Made by a program: the position numbers and the translations under genes. Positions 15,225 through 24,909 of a DNA stretch of 25,260 bases are shown piece by piece; the first letter of the stretch is position 1, and the number at the start of each line of letters is the position of its first letter. This DNA is from Candidatus Cloacimonadota bacterium (GTDB lineage: Bacteria; Cloacimonadota; Cloacimonadia; Cloacimonadales; Cloacimonadaceae): NCBI GenBank assembly GCA_028681035.1, contig JAQUJJ010000046.1, forward strand, positions 1 through 25,260. Reading direction: 5' to 3'. A model generated the notes under the pieces. It worked only from the letters and a program-made list of their open reading frames with translations. It was not told the origin of the DNA and ran no database searches.

Positions 15225-16913
15225 TTAGGACTTTTTATCACTTGTGTTTAAAGATAAATGTCCCTGGCTGTAAACAAAATTATGGCTGCCTGCCTTAACT
15301 AAGTTTTTCAGCTTATCGGCTATTGCTTCTGCTGCGTCAAGGTAGTCTATGGTATTCAATCCCCCCGCAGCATCACAATCACCATTTTGAATTAGAGCGA
15401 GCACTTCTTCACGTAGATTATGGTGCTGTTCGTTGATGCGCCCCTCCATTTCGATAATTTTATAGGTGTAATCGGGTGCAAGTTCCTCAAGATACTCTAT
15501 GGAAAGGTCTATCATAAATATCAGCTTGCTATGGAGATCGCCTATCATCTTAATAAATAATGGACTGAGCGGATTCTTCTGAGAGGTTATCTGATAGTTT
15601 AGAATCTTGTTTACATCTTCCATAAAGTCGCCAAGCTTCTCAATGTCATTTACCGAGTGCAATAAAGCGGGTATTTTCTGAATAATACCGTCCGCATTAG
15701 TTTTCTCGTTTACCGCCACAAGGTACAGAGTAATCTCCCGCTGAAGATTATCTATAGCCATTTCGATGCGGGAAACCCTAATCTGCTTTTTGTAGTTTTT
15801 ATCCTTGAATGCCTCGTAAGCCGTTAGCAGACCCATGCGGACTAAGCGAAGCATTTCCCGCATTTCTTTCAGGGATTGTTCTATTGCCAGCTCCGCATTG
15901 TTTATCACCAAATAGTTTAGATGTTTAGGCTCACCTAAGGAAATGGTTTCCTCTTTATCGGGAGGAATAATCTTGGTTGCAATACGCGCAAGCAGCCCCG
16001 CAAAAGGCAGAAAGATGATGGTATTGAAAATATTAAAGAAGGTGTGCCCGTTGGCAACATGCCTTGCCACGTTTTCACCTAACAACACATTCCCCGGGGT
16101 AATCCTATTTACAATAAGCGTGTAAACACCTATGTATGTGAGAAAACCGAAGACAATAGTACCGATAACATTAAACATAGTGTGCACCATGGCAACTCGG
16201 CGAGCAGTGCTATTCGAGCCTATCCCTGCCATCCACGCCGTTATGGTAGTTCCAATATTATCGCCAAACACCAAATAAAGCGCACCTTCAAAAGGTATCA
16301 AGCCATTTGCAGTTAGTACAATTACTATCCCTACAGATGCAGAAGAGCTTTGTATCACCATCGTTAATAAGGTGCCGGTAAGTATTCCTAAAATTGGATT
16401 ACCACACAAACGGATGATAAAATCACGTGCAAGCTGCGAATCCTTTAGCGGAGCAACGGCTCCAGACATAACATTCAAGCCCACAAATAGCAAGCCAAAG
16501 CCAATAAGAATATGACTCCAGCGTTCCATTTTACGGCTTTTGCGCATAAAGAGAAGAGTAACGCCCCCTATTACGAAAATATAAGCATACTGCCCGATGT
16601 TAAAAGCTATTAGCTGCGCTGTAATAGTGGTGCCTATGTTTGCTCCCATCACCACACCCACAGCTTGGTTTAGGGTCATAATACCAGTATTTACCAAGCC
16701 AATCATCATAACCGTAGTGGCAGAGCTGCTTTGGATAAGAGCGGTAACTCCAAGCCCCACCAATACTCCCTTAAGTGGCGTATTGGTAAGCTTCTTTAAG
16801 ATACGTCGCATCTCACTGCCTGCAACAGCACTCAGGTTGTCGCTCATTTTATTCATACCGAATAGAAAGAGAGCTAAGCCCCCGATAAAATTGACAATCT
16901 GTAAAACGTTCAT
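15225..16913 (-). CDS. Na/Pi-cotransporter family protein with PhoU-like tail
   Basis: This 562-residue protein has the two inverted PNaS repeats, marked by Q-S-S-S-A-T-T (about 61-67) and Q-S-S-S-A-S-V (about 188-194), inside eight or so hydrophobic segments. A cytoplasmic PhoU-like helical domain covers about 370 to the end. Members couple sodium to phosphate movement; in bacteria some act in phosphate export or uptake, and some carry other anions. I chose the ATG at 16913 because translation then begins with M-N-V-L-Q-I-V-N-F just before the first membrane helix. The frame stays open to 17018, but that adds a charged, non-conserved stretch and has no ribosome binding site. The AGAGGA before 16913 is at an unusually long distance (about 12 nt). 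The gene is divergent from the first C25 gene. Confidence 0.88.
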   Translation of the reverse strand: MNVLQIVNFIGGLALFLFGMNKMSDNLSAVAGSEMRRILKKLTNTPLKGVLVGLGVTALIQSSSATTVMMIGLVNTGIMTLNQAVGVVMGANIGTTITAQLIAFNIGQYAYIFVIGGVTLLFMRKSRKMERWSHILIGFGLLFVGLNVMSGAVAPLKDSQLARDFIIRLCGNPILGILTGTLLTMVIQSSSASVGIVIVLTANGLIPFEGALYLVFGDNIGTTITAWMAGIGSNSTARRVAMVHTMFNVIGTIVFGFLTYIGVYTLIVNRITPGNVLLGENVARHVANGHTFFNIFNTIIFLPFAGLLARIATKIIPPDKEETISLGEPKHLNYLVINNAELAIEQSLKEMREMLRLVRMGLLTAYEAFKDKNYKKQIRVSRIEMAIDNLQREITLYLVAVNEKTNADGIIQKIPALLHSVNDIEKLGDFMEDVNKILNYQITSQKNPLSPLFIKMIGDLHSKLIFMIDLSIEYLEELAPDYTYKIIEMEGRINEQHHNLREEVLALIQNGDCDAAGGLNTIDYLDAAEAIADKLKNLVKAGSHNFVYSQGHLSLNTSDKKS

Positions 16914-17096
16914 AAGTCCGTTTCTATCCTCTTTACACCAAGATGATTGACCTTTTTTTAAAAGGCTAATACGGTCAAGCTGTATTTTTTTATACCTTTT
17001 TCTTAGGTTCGGCATCAAACTTGCTTATACTATGTATGTAACCAAGGATAACCCTTGCTAACAGATAATAGTGATTGTAAAATATAAGGAGTGGAC

Positions 17097-20000
17097 ATGA
17101 AGAACCACATTTTAACTCTCGCGTTATTGCTTTGCTCTGCTGCACTTTTCGCAACACAGGGAACAATAACCGTGCAAAATGCACCAATGGCTGTAGAGCT
17201 ATTGCGTAATAGCCAAGATGGCTTGAGCGTTCGCTATGCAGTAGACGATTTATACTACCAGCAAATTGGCTCAAAAGAGGGCAACTGGACTAAGCTTTCA
17301 ATTGAAAACTATACTAGCACAAACCAGGAGGGCGTGCCTTCCTTACCCCTGATGCGCCAATTGATCAGCGTGCCCTTGGGAGCTGTGGTATCAGCATCAA
17401 TTCACACCTCAAGCGTAAAAACGATTAACTTAAGCGAAAACGGTGTTGTTTACCCCTTGATGCCTCGTCAGGCTTCGGTATCCAAATCTGCCGATTTAGA
17501 TAAAATACCCTTTGTTGTAAACCGTGAGTTTTACAATTCCAATACATGGACAGATAACAATCCTGTTAGCGTAACCGAATTGGGCATGGTGCGTGGCACT
17601 CGGCTTTTTGCTTTGGATTTTGTGCCTGTTCGCTATAATCCCAGCCTGAAACAACTGGAAATAATATACAATGCAGAAGTGAAGGTTTCGTATCAAGGGG
17701 CAGATATCGCTGCTACTGAAGATTTGCAAGCCAAGACATATTCGCCTGTGTTTGAAAACAGCTTGAAAGATATAACCTTAAACTACACATCTTCACGGGC
17801 TACCTTAAACCGATACCCTTTGGGCTACGTGATTATCCTACCGGATAACTTTGTGGCACCCATGCAACCATTCATCGATTGGAAACGTAGCGAAGGATAC
17901 AATGTAACTGTCGCTACCACTTCCACAACGGGAACCTCAACTAACAGCATTAAAACATATTTGCAGAACCTGTGGAATGCAGCTACCACGCAAAACCCTG
18001 CTCCATCTTACTTACTGATAGTTGGAGATATCGCACAGGTTCCTGCCAATAACGCATCCGTTAGCGGATACGGATCCCATCCTACAGACCTTACTTATGT
18101 ACGCTTACAGGGTTCGGACTATCTGCCAGAAATGTATTTTGGTAGGTTTTCTGCCACCTCTGTGGCAGAAGTAACTAATCAAGTAAATAAAACTCTTATG
18201 CACGAACAATATACCATGCCCAATGATTCCTACTTGGGAGAAGCAATAATGATTGCTGGTGTGGATAGTAACTTTGGCTCTTCTCATGGAAATGGACAGT
18301 TAAATTATACCATAAACAACTACATCAATGCCGCCCATGGTATTAACAGCCATAACTATCTGTATCCCGGTTCAGGGAGTTCAGATAGTGCAATTATCGC
18401 CGCTGCCTCAGCCGGAGTGGGATATATTAACTACACTGCTCATGGAGATATTATGGAATGGTATGATCCTAGCTTTACTAACTCCAATATAAATAATCTC
18501 CAGAACTATAACGAATCATCTTTCGTGGTTGGAAACTGCTGTCTTACCAGTAAATTCGATACCAGTATCTGTTTCGGCGAAGCCTGGCTTCGTGCTAACA
18601 ATAAAGGCGCAATAATCTATATTGGCGGCACGAATAGCACCTACTGGGATGAAGATTATTATTGGGGAGTTGGCTACAAGCCGCCTGTCGTTAGCTCTGG
18701 CTCTCCCTATATTGCAAACCGCATTGGGGCAATTGATGCCTTGTTCCATGAGCATAACGAAGCTTTCGCAGATTGGGCAGGCAATGCTGGTAGCATGGTA
18801 TTTATGGGGAATATGGCAGTTGTTGCTTCCAATAGCAACAAGATAAACTACTATTGGGAGATTTACTCAATAATGGGCGATCCTTCCCTTGTTCCTTATA
18901 TGGGAATACCTGCGCAGAACTCGTTCCAAGCTCCTCCACAGCTATTCTTAGGGCTTAGCACTATGGATATTCAGGCTGACCCCTATACTTACGTGGCTCT
19001 TTCCATGGATAATGTAGTACATGGAGTTGGGCTTACTAACGCTACTGGAGCCTTGTCGCTTACATACACACCTTTCACACAGCCTGGAACAGCAAAGATA
19101 GTGTTAACTCGCTCGCGTCGCCGTCCCATGATTGCCAATGTTCAGGTAATAGCAAATGTGGGTCCCTATGTTACCACTGGGGCTGTTTTATATCTTGATG
19201 GAAACAACAATGTCCCCGAAGCAGGCGATACTATGAATATGACAATCCCCTTTAGTAACGTTGGGATAGACCCCGCAAACAACGTTAGTTGTACCCTCAG
19301 CACAAGCAGTGAATGGGTGCAAATTGCTAATCCCACCATCGCTATGCCAGATATTGCAGCAGGTGGAGATTTAAACATGCCGAACGCTTTTAGTTTCACA
19401 TTAAACCCCAATATCCCAGACCAAACAGTGGTTGATTTCACCATCACGGTTCAAAGTGGGACAAATGAATGGATTTCTGAACGTAGCATAACTGTTAATG
19501 CTCCTAATATGGTGTTTGGAATACCTACCATATTTGACGCTAGTGGCGATGGGATTTTCCAAAGTGGAGAAAACCTTAGCATAACTGTGGACGTTAGCAA
19601 CACCGGACACATGCTCTCCGGCAGTGGAACGCTTATGCTCTATTCGAATAACGATAATGTAGCAATCGACGTTACCAGCTTCGTTATCCCTTCACTTCCG
19701 ATAAACTATGTGTTGCCGTTGAACTTCAATGTTAGCCTGGGAGAAGATATCCCCAATGGCACGATTGTACGTATTGGCGTTGTGTTTGATTCTGCGGTGC
19801 AAATGAGTAATTCTTCCATTGTAATACCTGTTGGTATGATAGGAGAGGGATTTGAATCTGGAAGTTTTACAAATTACCCTTGGCTTAATAATAGTGGCAA
19901 CCCTTGGACTATTGCATTTGGTGCTAACACAGCTCATAGCGGGGTGTATTCAGCTAAATCTGGATTAATCTCCAATTATGGGTCTTCTGCGCTGCAAATA

Positions 20001-20903
20001 TCCCACACTACAGACACTAGTGGTTACCTGAAATTCTGGCGCAAAGTTAGCTCCGAAAATGGTCACGATTACCTTAGCTTCTATATTGATGGAGCGGTTG
20101 TCGCATCGTGGAGCGGCGCATTAGATTGGACAGAAATGGTATATCCCATCACCGCTGGAAATCACACTTATAAGTGGACATATTCCAAGGATGGCTCTAC
20201 CAGCAGCGGAAGCGATTGTGCATGGATAGACGATGTAACGTTCCCCGGCACAGGCGTTTCTCAAGCACCTATGATGTATTGCCCCACGGATTCAATTTCT
20301 TTCATCGACGTTGCTCCGAACAGCACCGTAAGTGCGGATTTCATACTTCGTAACTTGGGAGATAGCGAACTAAGCGGAACGATGTCTATTCCCGCCGGAT
20401 TTGTACTTTCCTCTAATGGCGAAACTCTTCCTGCAAATTATAGCTATCATATTACTGCTGGTGCAACTCGTGTTTATAGCGTTAGCTATGCCAGCGGTGC
20501 CAATGTACCCACCATAAATGACAACATTATAATAACTACTAACGATACCAACAATCCTTCGGTGCTTATTCCCTTACACCTGCAGGGTGTTGGTTCAGCA
20601 AATGCCGACCCGGGCATTACGCCCATCGTTACGGCAATGGAGAAGAACTATCCCAATCCCTTCAATCCCGTAACAACTATCCGTTTCTCGATTAAGGAAA
20701 CCGGCTTGGTGAAACTTAGCGTCTATAATATGAAAGGGCAGCTAATCCGTAAGCTGTTGAATACGTCTCTCTCCTCTGGGCAGCACAACGTTGTATGGAA
20801 TGGAAAAGATGATAATGGCAACGCTGTTTCAAGCGGATTATACCTATACAAGATGGATACAAATAATTATACTTCAACTCAGAAAATGATGTTGATGAAA
20901 TAA
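17097..20903 (+). CDS. Secreted gingipain-type (C25) cysteine peptidase 1
   Basis: This 1268-residue protein starts with a signal peptide (K-N-H-I-L-T-L-A-L-L-L-C-S-A-A-L-F-A). A propeptide-like region (about 25-215) and a C25 caspase-fold domain (about 230-605) follow. The catalytic pair is H449 (T-A-H-G-D) and C482 (N-C-C-L-T), 33 residues apart as in gingipain R. Next come a C25-associated Ig-like domain (610-690), two CARDB-like domains opening with acidic loops (D-G-N-N-N and D-A-S-G-D-G), and a jelly-roll domain (about 917-1052, F-E-S-G to A-W-I-D-D-V-T-F). An ASH-like Ig domain leads to a sorting domain starting N-Y-P-N-P-F-N-P. I chose the ATG at 17097 because the upstream GTG (17091) overlaps the AAGGAG site. 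It is probably a surface or secreted endopeptidase of unknown specificity. Confidence 0.94.
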   Translation: MKNHILTLALLLCSAALFATQGTITVQNAPMAVELLRNSQDGLSVRYAVDDLYYQQIGSKEGNWTKLSIENYTSTNQEGVPSLPLMRQLISVPLGAVVSASIHTSSVKTINLSENGVVYPLMPRQASVSKSADLDKIPFVVNREFYNSNTWTDNNPVSVTELGMVRGTRLFALDFVPVRYNPSLKQLEIIYNAEVKVSYQGADIAATEDLQAKTYSPVFENSLKDITLNYTSSRATLNRYPLGYVIILPDNFVAPMQPFIDWKRSEGYNVTVATTSTTGTSTNSIKTYLQNLWNAATTQNPAPSYLLIVGDIAQVPANNASVSGYGSHPTDLTYVRLQGSDYLPEMYFGRFSATSVAEVTNQVNKTLMHEQYTMPNDSYLGEAIMIAGVDSNFGSSHGNGQLNYTINNYINAAHGINSHNYLYPGSGSSDSAIIAAASAGVGYINYTAHGDIMEWYDPSFTNSNINNLQNYNESSFVVGNCCLTSKFDTSICFGEAWLRANNKGAIIYIGGTNSTYWDEDYYWGVGYKPPVVSSGSPYIANRIGAIDALFHEHNEAFADWAGNAGSMVFMGNMAVVASNSNKINYYWEIYSIMGDPSLVPYMGIPAQNSFQAPPQLFLGLSTMDIQADPYTYVALSMDNVVHGVGLTNATGALSLTYTPFTQPGTAKIVLTRSRRRPMIANVQVIANVGPYVTTGAVLYLDGNNNVPEAGDTMNMTIPFSNVGIDPANNVSCTLSTSSEWVQIANPTIAMPDIAAGGDLNMPNAFSFTLNPNIPDQTVVDFTITVQSGTNEWISERSITVNAPNMVFGIPTIFDASGDGIFQSGENLSITVDVSNTGHMLSGSGTLMLYSNNDNVAIDVTSFVIPSLPINYVLPLNFNVSLGEDIPNGTIVRIGVVFDSAVQMSNSSIVIPVGMIGEGFESGSFTNYPWLNNSGNPWTIAFGANTAHSGVYSAKSGLISNYGSSALQISHTTDTSGYLKFWRKVSSENGHDYLSFYIDGAVVASWSGALDWTEMVYPITAGNHTYKWTYSKDGSTSSGSDCAWIDDVTFPGTGVSQAPMMYCPTDSISFIDVAPNSTVSADFILRNLGDSELSGTMSIPAGFVLSSNGETLPANYSYHITAGATRVYSVSYASGANVPTINDNIIITTNDTNNPSVLIPLHLQGVGSANADPGITPIVTAMEKNYPNPFNPVTTIRFSIKETGLVKLSVYNMKGQLIRKLLNTSLSSGQHNVVWNGKDDNGNAVSSGLYLYKMDTNNYTSTQKMMLMK

Positions 20904-20916
20904 GGACTCTGTTATC

Positions 20917-20950
20917 GGTTTCGGCATTCCAGCTTAGGAATGCCGAAACC
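20917..20950. terminator. Hairpin between the two C25 genes
   Basis: A perfect 14-bp stem (GGTTTCGGCATTCC and its complement) with a 6-nt loop begins 13 nt after the stop of the first C25 gene. There is no T-run after it. It may stabilise the upstream message or attenuate transcription into the second gene rather than end it fully. Confidence 0.6.
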
Positions 20951-21011
20951 AGAAACAAAGCACCGTTAATGATGACTAAAATGAATGAAGAATATAGTGT
21001 TAATACTACAT

Positions 21012-21024
21012 GGAGGAACACGTG
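21012..21024 (+). promoter_or_regulatory. Ribosome binding site deciding a GTG start
   Basis: GGAGG (21012-21016) lies 5 nt before the GTG at 21022. An in-frame ATG at 21010 overlaps this site and cannot use it, so the GTG is the likely start. The GTG also gives a clean signal peptide. Confidence 0.75.
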
Positions 21025-24000
21025 AAGCCTTTAATGGTAATAGTCTGTCTGCTTTTTGCGCTAAGCTCGCTTTTCGCAGAGCAAATTACAGTAAGTGAAT
21101 ATCAGAACGACATCCACTTAATCAACAGCAGCCCCAATAATCTTGAATTAGAGTTCACCTTAGGAAGTTTCAATCGTGAACAAATAACTATAAATGGAAG
21201 CCAATGGAACACTATATCCTTGCCGAAAGAGGCTATCACTTTGGAAGCGGGTCTTCCCCAAGTACCCACCGTGTCCCGTAGTGTTATTATTCCTGGCACC
21301 GCTGCTATGCAGCTTAATGTTCTTAATAGTGAATATATTGATTTAGCAATGCCTGTTGCCCCTTCCAAGGGTAACTTGACTCGTGATATCAATCCTGATA
21401 GTGTCCCTTATACCTTCGCAGATTTCTATAATAGCAGCGACAGTTATCCAGCACAGATTGCAAGTCTGTCCGAACCTTTTATATTGAGGGATTACCGCGG
21501 AATAACCGTCCGTTTACAGCCGTTTGTTTACTATCCTGCTACCGGCACATTGCGTGTTTACACCAAGGTGCTTGTTTCTCTACAAGAAAATGGCACGGAT
21601 TACCGGAATGCTGTTACAGATACCAAGACATCCTACACCAGCTATTTTGAAGAAACATACCGTAATATGTTCCTGAACTTCGGTCAAGCCAAATACCCCA
21701 GCCTTGGCGAAGAAGGCAGCATATTAGTGATAAAGCACAGTATGTTCGATGCCACCCTTCAACCTTGGGTAGATTGGAAACGTCAGATTGGTTTTAACGT
21801 AGAAGTGGTGGATGTTACCGTTGCCGGACCCTCGGCTAGTAACATAAAGACCTACATTCAAAACTACTACAATGCCAACAGCGACCTGATGTTTGTTCAG
21901 CTTTTTGGCGATGCTCCCCAGATTCCAACCTTGAGTGTTGGTGGTGGTGGCAGCGATCCATCTTTCTCTTTAGTGGCGGGTAACGACAGCTATCCTGATA
22001 TCTATATCGGCAGATTTTCTGCTACAACTGTTGCAGATATGCAGACTCAGATTCAACGCAGTGTCTATTATGAACGCGACATTGCAGTGGGTGCAAGCTA
22101 CCTGCAAAACGCCATGGGTATTGCCTCCAATGAAGGCGGTAGCAGCCAGGGTGATATGGGTGAAAGCGATATCCAGCACATGAACATTATCCGTACAGAT
22201 TTACTCGGTTATGGTTACACATCCGTTGACCAAATCTATGCTCCTAGTGCATCTTCCTCCAATGTTACCACAAACCTAAACCAAGGTCGTGGTTTTGTCA
22301 ACTACGTTGGTCATGGCTCTGATACATCTTGGGTAACCACCGGTTTCAGTAATACCAACGTAAACAGCCTAAGCAACAGCAACATGCTCCCCTTTATCGT
22401 CTCGGTTGCCTGTGTAAATGGCAACTTTGTTAGCCAGACCTGCTTTGCAGAAGCATGGTTGCGTGCTACCAACAGCACAGGTGAGCCAACAGGTGCCATC
22501 GCTTTTTATGGTTCCACCGTGAACCAGGGCTGGAATCCTCCTATGCGTGGGCAGGACGAAGTAACCGACCTGCTGATTGCCGGAGCAAAACATAGAATAG
22601 GCAGCTTATTCTTTAATGGCTCGTCCAAGATGATTGAGGCTTATTCATCAGACGGGATTGACGAGTTTAAAAACTGGACGATATTTGGTGATGCTTCTCT
22701 CATGGTGCGCACCAAGAATCCTACTGCCATAACTGCCACATACAACCCAGTTATGTTCCTGGGAATGGCAAGTTTCACTATCCAAACTGAGCCTAATGCC
22801 AAGGTTACCCTCAGCAATGCAGGCATCATATACGGTTCTGCTGTAGCGGATGCTGCTGGATCTGCAATTCTCTCCTTAAACCCAGTTCCCATTGAACCAA
22901 TGGATCTTACTTTAACCATTTTTGCTTTCAACAAGCAAACGCTTATCCAGACTATTCAAGTGCTTCCCAGTACGGGACCCTACATTATGCTGGATAACCT
23001 TGTCTTTGGTGCTAATGCCCCAGAATCTGGAGCACTTGTACAGATAAGCATGGAACTCTCTAACATAGGAAGTGAAACTGCTGATGCGGTTAACATTACT
23101 TTAAGTTCGACAGACCCCTATATTTCAATTCTTAACCCTGTGCTTTCTATTGGGGACCTGCAAATTGGCAATCATCTCCCCTATAGCAGCTTTAGTATTC
23201 AAATAAGCAGCACTATCCCCGACCAGCACGAAGTTCCCTTAGTATTTACCTTTACCGATGCTGCTGAAAATATCTTCGAATATGAACGCAGTTTCTTGGT
23301 AAATGCCCCTGCTATCAGTTGGGGTAATCTGAGCATAGACGATAGTATGGGTAACAATAACGGTCGTGTTGATGCAGGTGAATCTATCGCCTTCTCAATA
23401 GAGATAAGCAACACCGGACATAGCACAGCATCAAACATTTCTTCAACCCTTATGGTAAATGGTGGCGACTATTTAATAGAACCTCTTATGCCGAGTGCCG
23501 ACGATTTATTAGCCGGTGAAATGGCTACATTAATGTACCGGGTTACATTCAGCTCACTAACACCCGCTGGAACCACAATTCAGCTTACCGTGATGAGTTT
23601 CTTTGGTGACTATATGAGCGTGAATACATATTCCTTTGTGCTTGGACAAGATGTAGAGAACTTCGAATCTGGCTTAGCTGCCTTACCTTGGAGCTTTACA
23701 GGTGGAACTTGGACAACGTCTCAAGCCAGTTATAATGGCACATTGGCTGCAAAATCACCCCAGATATCCCATAGCACCAGCACTTCTATGAGTATCACCA
23801 AGAATATCCTGCAATCTGGAAACATTACATTCTGGAAAAAGGTATCAAGTGAAGCTACATACGACAAGCTGACCTTCCATATAAACGGTTTGCTGATGAG
23901 TGAGTGGAGTGGCAACAACGATAACTGGAGCCAAGTAAGTTTGCCTGTGTCCGCAGGAACAAACGTCTTTATGTGGAGATATACCAAGGATGGCGGCGGC

Positions 24001-24699
24001 ACTGTCGGCAGCGATTGCGCTTGGATAGATGACATCATTTTCCCATCCACCAATCATGTTGCCGGTGTACCAATCCTCTCTGTCAACAATCATAATCTTG
24101 ACTTTCAAGATGTTGCAATCGGCGAAACTCTCAGTATGCCTCTCACGATAAGCAACCTTGGAACAGTCTCCATGATGGGAACCATCAGCAGTGCTGAGCC
24201 ATTCTTCCTTAGTTATGATTTCACAGAACCCCATTTATCTCAAAATTATTACCTTCCCGCTGGGGAATCTGTAACCATAAATGTGAACTTCACACCCTCT
24301 GCCATGACACTGTATAATGGAGAGCTGGTAATCACTTCTGATGATCCAGAGACATCTATTGCAATAGTCGTGCTTACCGGTAGTGGAGGCACTGTTGCCA
24401 ATAGTGATTTGGTAAGCCCTCTTCAAACTTCCCTGCTGGGCAATTTCCCCAATCCCTTTAACCCCAGCACAACCATTCAATTCAGCCTTAAAGAACAAAG
24501 CCCTGTAAATATGGAGATATACAATATTTCCGGACAGAAAGTACGCAGCTTGGTTAAAGGTATAATGCCTTCAGGAACCCATAACATTCATTGGAATGGA
24601 CAGGATAATTCAGGCAAAGCCGTATCCAGTGGCGTATATTTCATCAAAATGGATTCTGCCAAATATACCAGCACCAAGAAAATGATTCTGATGAAATAG
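21022..24699 (+). CDS. Secreted gingipain-type (C25) cysteine peptidase 2
   Basis: This 1225-residue protein has the same architecture as its upstream neighbour. The signal peptide is K-P-L-M-V-I-V-C-L-L-F-A-L-S-S-L-F-A. A propeptide-like part precedes the C25 domain (about 230-580), which includes G-N-D-S-Y-P-D-I-Y-I-G-R-F-S-A, H431 (Y-V-G-H-G-S) and C464 (S-V-A-C-V-N-G-N-F), again 33 residues apart. Ig-like and CARDB-like domains follow, the second with an acidic D-D-S-M-G-N-N-N-G-R-V-D-A-G-E loop. Then come a jelly-roll domain opening F-E-S-G, an ASH-like domain and a sorting domain opening N-F-P-N-P-F-N-P. This protein is closer to known gingipains around the catalytic Cys than the first. 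The two are probable tandem duplicates that have diverged. Translation starts at GTG, and the gene ends before a strong terminator. Confidence 0.94.
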   Translation: MKPLMVIVCLLFALSSLFAEQITVSEYQNDIHLINSSPNNLELEFTLGSFNREQITINGSQWNTISLPKEAITLEAGLPQVPTVSRSVIIPGTAAMQLNVLNSEYIDLAMPVAPSKGNLTRDINPDSVPYTFADFYNSSDSYPAQIASLSEPFILRDYRGITVRLQPFVYYPATGTLRVYTKVLVSLQENGTDYRNAVTDTKTSYTSYFEETYRNMFLNFGQAKYPSLGEEGSILVIKHSMFDATLQPWVDWKRQIGFNVEVVDVTVAGPSASNIKTYIQNYYNANSDLMFVQLFGDAPQIPTLSVGGGGSDPSFSLVAGNDSYPDIYIGRFSATTVADMQTQIQRSVYYERDIAVGASYLQNAMGIASNEGGSSQGDMGESDIQHMNIIRTDLLGYGYTSVDQIYAPSASSSNVTTNLNQGRGFVNYVGHGSDTSWVTTGFSNTNVNSLSNSNMLPFIVSVACVNGNFVSQTCFAEAWLRATNSTGEPTGAIAFYGSTVNQGWNPPMRGQDEVTDLLIAGAKHRIGSLFFNGSSKMIEAYSSDGIDEFKNWTIFGDASLMVRTKNPTAITATYNPVMFLGMASFTIQTEPNAKVTLSNAGIIYGSAVADAAGSAILSLNPVPIEPMDLTLTIFAFNKQTLIQTIQVLPSTGPYIMLDNLVFGANAPESGALVQISMELSNIGSETADAVNITLSSTDPYISILNPVLSIGDLQIGNHLPYSSFSIQISSTIPDQHEVPLVFTFTDAAENIFEYERSFLVNAPAISWGNLSIDDSMGNNNGRVDAGESIAFSIEISNTGHSTASNISSTLMVNGGDYLIEPLMPSADDLLAGEMATLMYRVTFSSLTPAGTTIQLTVMSFFGDYMSVNTYSFVLGQDVENFESGLAALPWSFTGGTWTTSQASYNGTLAAKSPQISHSTSTSMSITKNILQSGNITFWKKVSSEATYDKLTFHINGLLMSEWSGNNDNWSQVSLPVSAGTNVFMWRYTKDGGGTVGSDCAWIDDIIFPSTNHVAGVPILSVNNHNLDFQDVAIGETLSMPLTISNLGTVSMMGTISSAEPFFLSYDFTEPHLSQNYYLPAGESVTINVNFTPSAMTLYNGELVITSDDPETSIAIVVLTGSGGTVANSDLVSPLQTSLLGNFPNPFNPSTTIQFSLKEQSPVNMEIYNISGQKVRSLVKGIMPSGTHNIHWNGQDNSGKAVSSGVYFIKMDSAKYTSTKKMILMK

Positions 24700-24700
24700 C

Positions 24701-24732
24701 TAACGAGTTAACAGGTTAACGAGTTAACAGGT
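24701..24732. repeat. 16-bp perfect tandem duplication
   Basis: TAACGAGTTAACAGGT occurs twice in direct succession, directly after the second C25 stop codon. Each copy holds a GTTAAC palindrome. It is probably a simple slippage product or a small binding site. Confidence 0.8.
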
Positions 24733-24740
24733 TATATGGA

Positions 24741-24772
24741 AGCCCTGAACTTTGGTTCGGGGCTTTTTTTTT
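24741..24772 (+). terminator. Intrinsic terminator of the C25 peptidase genes
   Basis: A 10-bp stem (AGCCCTGAAC with GTTCGGGGCT, one G-T pair) with a TTTG loop is followed by about nine T residues. This is a textbook Rho-independent terminator 42 nt after the stop codon. Confidence 0.92.
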
Positions 24773-24855
24773 AACAAAGAAAAAGGTTTTTTTAACAAAG
24801 AGTAAAAGAGGCTCACTTTCAAACTAAGTGGGCAGAATTATAATCAGTTTCCCAC

Positions 24856-24862
24856 AAGGAGG
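24856..24862 (+). other. Orphan Shine-Dalgarno-like AAGGAGG
   Basis: AAGGAGG is followed by AATCATAAAAC, with no ATG, GTG or TTG at the right distance; the codon in place is ATA. The frame from there is open for only about 26 codons before it ends in the repeat region. It may be the remnant of a gene start lost to repeat insertion or a start-codon change, or chance. Confidence 0.35.
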
Positions 24863-24909
24863 AATCATAAAACACAACTCGCATTCTTTGATAGATAAGC
24901 CGGTGGAGC

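Noticed and set aside
16914..17018. Longer N-terminus for the Na/Pi-family protein
   Set aside because: The extra 35 residues are charged and not membrane-like, and no ribosome binding site precedes the upstream ATG codons.
17055..17083. TTGCTA-N17-TAAAAT as promoter for the first C25 gene
   Set aside because: Transcription would start inside the ribosome binding site of the gene, which makes normal translation unlikely.
24764..24802. Repeated T-run followed by AACAAAGA as a mobile-element end
   Set aside because: The duplication is short and low-complexity, and is better explained by slippage after the terminator.
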